A stretch of DNA of 7,557 nucleotides, from the NCBI GenBank assembly GCA_020850915.1, contig JADZDV010000508.1, forward strand, positions 1 to 7,557, written 5' to 3'. Source of the DNA: Chloroflexota bacterium (GTDB lineage: Bacteria; Chloroflexota; UBA6077; JADZDV01). Positions 1 through 4,604 of the stretch are shown piece by piece. How positions within the stretch are numbered: the stretch's first letter is position 1; every line of letters starts with the position of its first letter. The translations under genes were made by a program, and so were the position numbers. Below the pieces are notes generated by a model, which saw only the letters and a list, made by a program, of their open reading frames with translations, did not search any database and was not told the origin of the DNA.

Positions 1-11
1 GGTAACGCAAG

Positions 12-33
12 GTTAACGGCGCGTCAACGGAGC
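12..33. repeat. Two imperfect 11-bp tandem repeats at the window edge
   Basis: GTTAACGGCGC (12-22) and GTCAACGGAGC (23-33) match at 9 of 11 bases, with a weaker related unit at 2-11. Only the edge is visible, so whether this continues as an array is unknown. It may be chance. Confidence 0.3.
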
Positions 34-44
34 GCGGTCTATTT

Positions 45-106
45 CCAGAGCGCCCGCGCCGTTCGCCTGAGCTGCCCCGCCTATCGCGTTCGACCGGGCG
101 CTCTGG
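45..106. repeat. Perfect 12-bp inverted repeat with 38-base spacer after the last gene
   Basis: CCAGAGCGCCCG at 45-56 and its exact reverse complement at 95-106. The right arm begins 9 bases after the stop of the 97-aa gene in the direction of transcription. As RNA it would form a 10 G-C/2 A-U stem with a large loop. The base run after the stem on the minus strand is AAAT, not a T-run, so it is not a standard intrinsic terminator. It may still end or stabilise the operon transcript. The rest of 1-115 holds no gene. Confidence 0.5.
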
Positions 107-115
107 CTCAGCCGC

Positions 116-409
116 TCAGTCGGCGATCAGCCGCTCCAGGGTGGGGCCGTGCTCGGCGACGAGGCGGAGCACGTACTCGAACCGCGTCTGCTGCTCAGGT
201 GTCAGCTTTCCGGCCTCGGCAAGCCGCCGGACGCGCGTGAGCCGCTCGCGAGAGATCGGCCAGTCGAAGATGAAATCGAGCTGGGAGTTCTCGTCCCAGT
301 CGTCCCACTCGGCGGCAAGCTCAGGCATGGCTTCCCATTCACGGATGAGCCAGTCGATGTCGTGATCGATTCTCGATTGATCGTGAGGCTGATCGACTAC
401 TTGAGCCAT
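116..409 (-). CDS. Small acidic protein, possible antitoxin partner of the preceding gene
   Basis: A 97-aa protein not matched to a named family. Residues 10-50 are rich in Asp, Glu and Trp (DIDWLIREWEAMPELAAEWD), followed by FDWPISRERL and a predicted helical end (LTPEQQTRFEYVLRLVAEH...LERLIAD). There is no helix-turn-helix or ribbon-helix-helix pattern and no membrane segment. The ATG at 409 was chosen because it lies in the last codons of the previous gene (13-base overlap, out of frame) and the protein reads coherently from there; the frame is open upstream but that part is a shadow. Overlap, small size and acidity fit an antitoxin or chaperone-like partner of the 177-aa protein, in toxin-first order as in higBA. 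The pairing is inferred from context only. Confidence 0.7.
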   Translation of the reverse strand: MAQVVDQPHDQSRIDHDIDWLIREWEAMPELAAEWDDWDENSQLDFIFDWPISRERLTRVRRLAEAGKLTPEQQTRFEYVLRLVAEHGPTLERLIAD

Positions 410-930
410 AGCATCCCACTCGGCAAATCCAGCGTACGCAGGCTGGAGGACATATACCCAGTTCGGATGATACCGTGGGTAGCTGAGTAGACGACTACCA
501 GGTTGGCCTCCATATCCTGGCCCCATCGTTCCATCAGCACCACCACATCGGTCTGCGTGATAGCTATGGTCACTGCGTCGCCCCGACGCTCGTAGACGCC
601 AAGCCGGGCGGTGGGGTGCCGAGTTGCCCGTGAGAGATCTGCGATGTATTCCAGCGGAGTCGTCGATTGCGACCACTGACGCTCTTTTATGAGGCGCTTC
701 ACGAAATGATAGGTCAGCGCGTCGGTTCGCGCACCCAGGGGACGCCCCTGGTACACGACATGCCGGTCTGCGACAGGCACACGCACATTACGGGCGTTAA
801 ACGCGGCCGTGGCCATTCGATTCACGATCGCCGCGACTTCCGGTTCCGAGACCCGGCGTGCTGTGAAGATGATTTCGACGATGAGCCGATCGACAGGATG
901 CTGACTCGGGCTCCGGGGGGCTTCAGCCAC
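397..930 (-). CDS. Hypothetical protein, possible RelE/Barnase/EndoU-fold (BECR) nuclease toxin
   Basis: A 177-aa protein with no confident family match. The first 50 residues are helical (VDRLIVEIIFTARRVSEPEV). The middle has YHFVKRLIKERQWSQSTTP followed by LEYIADLSRATRHP. The end has LGVYERRG, then LVVVYSATHGIIRTGYMS (144-161), and finishes LPSGMLWLK. The strand pattern V-V-Y...G-I-I-x-T-G-Y near the C-terminus recalls small BECR-fold RNases such as RelE, with H105, H152, T157 and Y159 as candidate active residues. This is inference. The GTG at 930 is 8 bases after the herA stop and has no clear ribosome site; an ATG at residue 39 is the next in-frame choice but would cut the first helix. 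Its 3' end overlaps the next gene by 13 bases. It uses ATA, AAA, GTA and CGA codons that its upstream neighbours rarely use, and G+C is about 54% over 361-540, suggesting separate acquisition. Confidence 0.7.
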   Translation of the reverse strand: MAEAPRSPSQHPVDRLIVEIIFTARRVSEPEVAAIVNRMATAAFNARNVRVPVADRHVVYQGRPLGARTDALTYHFVKRLIKERQWSQSTTPLEYIADLSRATRHPTARLGVYERRGDAVTIAITQTDVVVLMERWGQDMEANLVVVYSATHGIIRTGYMSSSLRTLDLPSGMLWLK

Positions 931-938
931 GCGCCAGG

Positions 939-2771
939 CTACTCGTCATCCGGATCAACGTCGTAGCCGATGTCCTCGAGGCCGCGGCCGCCGAAGCCCT
1001 GGCCGGGGGGTGGCGGGGGCGGGGGAGCCGCTTGATCGCGGGCGCGCCGGGCCTTGTTCTCGGCGGAGAACCAGTCTGTCCACACCTTCGGAGCATCGAT
1101 GTCCTGGCCGCCATGGGTGGAGAGACGCTCCCGGACAGCCACCATGACAGGCGCGTGGAGGCTGGAGCCGAGGACGATCGCCTGGCCGCGCGAGAGGGCC
1201 GGTAGCTCGTCGAGCGCCTCGCGGGAGGCCGATTCCACCGCCTGCGCCACCGTCTGCTGGTCGATCGGGTTCACGATGCGCATCACGATCTGGGTCATGC
1301 ACTGGCTCAGGACGTCCGAGTCCAGCTTGCCCGGCCGCTGGGAGATCAGCCCGATGCCGATGCCGAACTTGCGGCCCTCCGCCAGGATCTGACGCAGGAT
1401 TCGGGCGGAGACGACCGGCTCGCCATCCGTACCGGCTGGCGCGAAGGTATGGGCCTCTTCCAGCAGGACGAAGACGGGGTAGGGCAGGTAGAGGTCGTCG
1501 CGCTGATCCAGGGTGCCTCGAACGGTGCCCTGGCGCCCGTCGAACAGCCGTCTCAGGAGGACGCTGGCGACGACGCGCTGCTCGCGCACGTCGGCCTCGT
1601 CCAGCGGGACGACCGTGCACTGGCCAGGCTTCAGGACATCTGAAAGCTGCTGATGCGCGGCCTCGTTGAAGATCCGGGAGCTGCGATCCAGGTCCACGAG
1701 GCGCCAGCGGAGCGCGCTGGCGCTCCCGGCAAGGGTGGATCGATCGCCGTCGTACCTCTCGCGCAGCTTGTCGACCACGGCCAGCAGATTGTGGAAGGTC
1801 CAGCGCTCCTCGCCGCCGCGGCCGATCCCCTCCTTCTGCACCATCTCGTACGCCTCGCGCAGCACGCTGTACATCGGCTCGCTGAGGTTGGGCAGCAGGG
1901 CGCGGAGGTCGCTCAGGCGCAGGGCCGAGTGACGGATCTTGACCTGGTCTGGTTTCAGGATCTCGATCCGGGCCCGGTAGTCGCCGTCCGCGAACTCCGG
2001 CCGGTTCTCGAGGCCGCTGAGGGTCCGGTACTCGCCGTGCGGGTCGAGGACGAGGATCGAGGCGCGGGTAGCGGGCTTGAGCAGCTCCTCGATCAGGACG
2101 CCGGCGGTGTAGCTCTTGCCGGCGCCCGTGCCGGCGATGATGGCGAGGTGAGTGCTGGTGAACTCTCGCGCTGAGAGGACGATCGGCACCTCGCCGGCCT
2201 GGCGGGAGAGCATCCAGCCCAGCTCCACGCCGCCCATCTGGCCCGGCTGGCGCTTGTTCAGCACCTGCGCCAGGGTGGCGCTGGGCGCCAGGAAGATGGG
2301 CGAGCCGACGCGCGGCGGGATGCGCGGATTCACCAGGCCTCGGTGGTTGTCCCAGTAGCCGACGACCGAGGCGGTCACCTCGAACAGCTCGCAGCTTTCG
2401 CCGTCGTAGCCCAGCATCCGAGCGACGTCTGCCGGGGCGATGCTTGGGTCACCGAGATAGGCGTCTGGATAGAGCCGGACCGCCTCGCGGCCGATCACCC
2501 GCGCCAGGACGTCCTGGCCGAGCGCCTGGTAGAAGACGAACTCTCCGTTCTTGACGAGCTGATCCGTGTCCGGGGTGATGAAGGTGAACTCGTGCGGCCG
2601 AGCGCCCGGGCCCTTCGCCGTCCCGACGCGCACGGCCTCCGGGGCGGGCTGGACGCTGGGCGTCGGCTGGGCGGACGTTGGCGAGACGGCGGCCGGTTTG
2701 GGAAAGGGGCGCACGTTGGCCGGCAGGTCGGTCTGGCCGTTGAGGTCGCCCGGGCGGGGAGACTCGCTCAT
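939..2771 (-). CDS. herA: HerA hexameric DNA translocase/helicase
   Basis: A 610-aa FtsK/HerA-superfamily ATPase that would pump duplex DNA into the NurA nuclease during end resection. Residues 1-60 are Pro/Ala-rich and probably disordered. About 60-165 form the HAS barrel. The ATPase core shows Walker A GTGAGKS (214-220, bases 2132-2112), DPHGEY (243-248), Walker B VFVLLEEAH (433-441, catalytic Glu E438 or E439) and SQRP (477-480, a likely arginine-finger or sensor region). A C-terminal lid-like segment, VNPIDQQTVAQ...LPALSRGQAIVLG, is typical of HerA. The last 30 residues are unusual: seven prolines (583-589), a Gly-rich stretch, then an acidic end DVDPDDE. The start is fixed by the ATGA overlap and a GGAG site. 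A 20-30 residue later start is possible because the N-terminus is low complexity. Placement after nurA and a Rad50 homologue supports the role. Confidence 0.95.
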   Translation of the reverse strand: MSESPRPGDLNGQTDLPANVRPFPKPAAVSPTSAQPTPSVQPAPEAVRVGTAKGPGARPHEFTFITPDTDQLVKNGEFVFYQALGQDVLARVIGREAVRLYPDAYLGDPSIAPADVARMLGYDGESCELFEVTASVVGYWDNHRGLVNPRIPPRVGSPIFLAPSATLAQVLNKRQPGQMGGVELGWMLSRQAGEVPIVLSAREFTSTHLAIIAGTGAGKSYTAGVLIEELLKPATRASILVLDPHGEYRTLSGLENRPEFADGDYRARIEILKPDQVKIRHSALRLSDLRALLPNLSEPMYSVLREAYEMVQKEGIGRGGEERWTFHNLLAVVDKLRERYDGDRSTLAGSASALRWRLVDLDRSSRIFNEAAHQQLSDVLKPGQCTVVPLDEADVREQRVVASVLLRRLFDGRQGTVRGTLDQRDDLYLPYPVFVLLEEAHTFAPAGTDGEPVVSARILRQILAEGRKFGIGIGLISQRPGKLDSDVLSQCMTQIVMRIVNPIDQQTVAQAVESASREALDELPALSRGQAIVLGSSLHAPVMVAVRERLSTHGGQDIDAPKVWTDWFSAENKARRARDQAAPPPPPPPGQGFGGRGLEDIGYDVDPDDE

Positions 2772-3364
2772 ACGCGCGCTCCAACGGTACTCTGCCAGTC
2801 CACGTGCTCGCGGACCAGCTTCAGGGTCCGCCGCTCGTGCTCGTCCGCCGTGGCGAGCAGGCTGTCGATGGTCGCCATCGCGAGGCTGGCGCCGAGCGGC
2901 CCGGCGAGCTGGAGCAGACGCGGCAGGTAGGCGAGCCGCAAGGCGCCGTCGGGGCGGTGGAACTCGACCACCTCGTCCGGCTCGAGCCGCCGCGCCTCGG
3001 CGCCCACCTCGGCCGCGAGCGGCGGCACGCGGTGGGAGATGCCGCCGCCCGCCTGCTGCCGCTCGCCGAGCACCGCGACGCCGACGAGCACTGCCTTCTC
3101 GTCCAGGTAGTCTGGCGCGAAGACGGCGGTCTGCTCGCGCGGGGAGAGCCGCGGCCCGCCGGAGCCGTAGTCCGGGTTGACCAGCAGCGTGGTGTAGACC
3201 ACCCCGACCAGCTCCCGCTCGCCCTTGACAGGGATGGCGACGAAGGTGCCGAAGGCGTGGTCGGCCGGATCGGGCGGATCGTCGAGGTCCGCGGCACCGT
3301 AGACGTGGACGACGTAGTCGACGTGGTCGTTGCTCTTGACGACTTTGCCGAGGCGGCTGCCCAT
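2768..3364 (-). CDS. Stand-alone HAS-barrel-like protein of the HerA-NurA operon
   Basis: A 198-aa cytoplasmic protein with no signal peptide or membrane segment. Residues 1-100 look like a small beta-barrel: RLGKVVKSN near the start, then FGTFVAIPV, a turn, ELVGVVYTTLLVNPDYG and PRLSPRE. This resembles the HAS barrel (shared by HerA and ATP synthase) in HerA itself, where residues 76-110 read GEFVFYQ...ARVIGREAVRLYPDAYLGDPS. A C-terminal half (about 105-198) is helical, with LRLAYLPRLLQLAGPLG. I recall similar proteins next to HerA/NurA in Chloroflexota and cyanobacteria annotated as HAS-barrel proteins, from memory only. The ATG at 3364 was chosen because the family-like sequence begins there; the open frame extends back to 3601 but that part is nurA read out of frame. 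It overlaps herA by 4 bases (ATGA). A docking or clamp role with HerA or NurA is inference. Confidence 0.75.
   Translation of the reverse strand: MGSRLGKVVKSNDHVDYVVHVYGAADLDDPPDPADHAFGTFVAIPVKGERELVGVVYTTLLVNPDYGSGGPRLSPREQTAVFAPDYLDEKAVLVGVAVLGERQQAGGGISHRVPPLAAEVGAEARRLEPDEVVEFHRPDGALRLAYLPRLLQLAGPLGASLAMATIDSLLATADEHERRTLKLVREHVDWQSTVGARV
2779..2782 (-). promoter_or_regulatory. GGAG ribosome-binding site of herA
   Basis: GGAG lies 7 bases before the herA ATG at 2771, inside the last codons of the HAS-barrel-like gene. With the ATGA overlap it supports this start and coupled translation. Confidence 0.55.
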
Positions 3365-3423
3365 CAGGACGTCTGCCAGACGTGACAAACGTCGCGGGGA
3401 CGAGGACAACCGGCCGCTTTCAT
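3364..3423 (-). CDS. Possible 19-residue leader peptide / translational relay
   Basis: A short open frame between nurA and the HAS-barrel gene, encoding MKAAGCPRPRDVCHVWQTS and ending in TGA. Its ATG follows an AGGAGG by 11 bases and lies 5 bases after the nurA stop. Its TGA shares the A at 3364 with the ATG of the next gene (TGATG), the same junction seen between the Rad50-like gene and nurA. The next gene has no recognisable ribosome site of its own, so ribosomes finishing this peptide could re-initiate there. The peptide has two Cys, one His and one Trp and matches no family I know. It may be a relay whose product is irrelevant, or chance: sixty bases is short and only the combined signals make it credible. 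Confidence 0.4.
   Translation of the reverse strand: MKAAGCPRPRDVCHVWQTS
3369..3383. repeat. 15-bp palindrome just upstream of the HAS-barrel gene start
   Basis: ACGTCTG and CAGACGT flank a single central base. In the minus-strand transcript this can fold as a 6-bp stem (ACGUCU/AGACGU) with a 3-base loop. It ends 4 bases before the ATG at 3364, where a ribosome site would normally be, and lies inside the possible micro-ORF. It could hinder independent initiation unless ribosomes translating the micro-ORF melt it, or it could be a protein-binding palindrome. The role is inferred. Confidence 0.45.
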
Positions 3424-3428
3424 TCCGC

Positions 3429-4604
3429 TCAGTCCCTCCTTCGACGCTTTCTGGCAGCCGTCGGGACGATCTCCCGGCGCAGGTCCTCCTGGTCACAGAA
3501 GCGCTGCACGGCGCGCAACACGCGCTCGCGGTCGGCCACAGCCAGCACGGCGGCGGCGTCTGCCGTCTCGATAGCGTACGGATAACCGGCGGCGGTTGCA
3601 ATGACCTCCGCCCGCACGACGTCCGCGACGTGATCCAGCAGTCCCGCTTCGACCACCCAGCGGGGGACGTCCAGCCGCGCGGGGGGCCGGTCCGAGGTGG
3701 TCTTGAGGTAGGTGAAGCAGACCTCGCGGCTGAGCGAGCGCTCGTCGGTGGAGGCGCGATAACGCTCCAGCACGTGATCGTCCCGCGCGCAGACGAACGC
3801 CTTGGTGCGGTCGCCCCACTGCATGCGGGGGGACAGCATCGGGGCGTCGCGGATCGTGTCGGGTAATGGCACGTGAGTCAGGCGGGCGGTCAGGGAGACG
3901 AGGTCACGCGCCTCGCTGGTGTCGGTGAAGCCGACGACCGGGATGCGAAGCTGCTCCGAGGTCTCCAACAGGCGGATCATCCCCTCGACGTAGCGATCGC
4001 CCAGCGGGCGGGGCATCTCGTTGGTGAAGCTCAGAACGAAGGTGCCGTCGAAGAACAGCACCGGCGGCCGGTCGCCGGCGGAGGACTCGGCCAGATCCTG
4101 TATGGTGAGGCAAAGCTGCTCGCACTCCAGCAGGAAGCGGCGCAGGCCGACGTCGGCCTGGCTCGTACCGGGCAGGGCCACCACGACGCGGGCGTCCTTC
4201 TCGTGCCGCTGGGCCGGGGCGTGCGGATTGCGGAACCAGGCGACCTGGACGAAACCGATCGGCAGGGTGTGGTCCTTGGTGGGGCGGATCTCGCTGCCGT
4301 CCACCGCCACCGTGGTGACCCCGGCCAGGCAGGCCTCCGCCCAATGGCGAGCGCCCTCGTGCGACGTCCAGCGCCGACCGAAAGGCAGGAACCAGTCCGT
4401 GGAGCGCTCGTACTCCACGGACGGCAGCGCGCCGGGGTTGGGGTGGTCGAGCAGCGCTTCGAGCTGGGCTCGACTGAGCGGCTCGATCTCGCGCAGGGCG
4501 CGGTCGAAGGCGTTCGCGTCGCGGCTGAGCTGCTGCTGCTGGCGGCGCAGCTCCCCGCGACTCGCTTCCAGGGCGACGGCCAGGCGCTCCGGCCAGAACG
4601 CCAT
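3429..4604 (-). CDS. nurA: NurA-family 5'-3' nuclease
   Basis: A 391-aa protein of the NurA family. These Mn-dependent nucleases have an RNase H-like fold and, bound to the HerA translocase, resect DNA ends. Visible signs: VDGS at 101-104 with candidate metal ligand D102; FFDGT at 184-188 with D186; a candidate acidic ligand at E160 or E162 (LLECEQL); and a C-terminal GYPYAIETAD at 340-349, a NurA-type motif. The first 40 residues are Gln/Arg-rich and helical. The tail KRRRRD is strongly basic. The ATG at 4604 was chosen because it overlaps the upstream TGA by one base (TGATG), and because the open frame further upstream reads as Arg/Gly-rich shadow of the Rad50-like gene. No good ribosome site lies just before it, so translation is probably coupled. 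Placement between a Rad50 homologue and herA supports the call. Confidence 0.9.
   Translation of the reverse strand: MAFWPERLAVALEASRGELRRQQQQLSRDANAFDRALREIEPLSRAQLEALLDHPNPGALPSVEYERSTDWFLPFGRRWTSHEGARHWAEACLAGVTTVAVDGSEIRPTKDHTLPIGFVQVAWFRNPHAPAQRHEKDARVVVALPGTSQADVGLRRFLLECEQLCLTIQDLAESSAGDRPPVLFFDGTFVLSFTNEMPRPLGDRYVEGMIRLLETSEQLRIPVVGFTDTSEARDLVSLTARLTHVPLPDTIRDAPMLSPRMQWGDRTKAFVCARDDHVLERYRASTDERSLSREVCFTYLKTTSDRPPARLDVPRWVVEAGLLDHVADVVRAEVIATAAGYPYAIETADAAAVLAVADRERVLRAVQRFCDQEDLRREIVPTAARKRRRRD
3435..3440 (-). promoter_or_regulatory. Perfect AGGAGG ribosome-binding site inside the end of nurA
   Basis: AGGAGG on the minus strand forms two AGG arginine codons in the NurA tail (CGT CGA AGG AGG GAC TGA). 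It is a full anti-16S match. It lies 11 bases before the ATG at 3423 but about 70 bases before the HAS-barrel start at 3364, so it fits the micro-ORF start much better than the larger gene. The use of AGG codons here may reflect the need for this site. Confidence 0.6.

Noticed and set aside
1..27. Minus-strand TTGAC at 27-23 as a -35 box for a gene to the left
   Set aside because: At 17-base spacing the -10 position falls off the window and its visible bases (TACC) do not look like a -10 box.
108..136. Direct repeat TCAGCCGCTC at 108-117 and 127-136
   Set aside because: Ten bases, partly inside codons, in G+C-rich sequence; likely chance.
1010..1030. G-rich plus-strand run as a G-quadruplex or regulatory element
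   Set aside because: It is explained by the seven proline codons (CCN) of the HerA tail.
1653..2174. Plus-strand open frames opposite herA, including the Walker A region
   Set aside because: They mirror herA codons; the translated strings are low-complexity Ala/Val/Leu/Arg.
3365..3601. N-terminal extension of the HAS-barrel protein to an ATG at 3601
   Set aside because: The 79 extra residues are nurA read out of frame (Ser/Arg/Pro-rich), and the protein-like sequence begins at the ATG at 3364.
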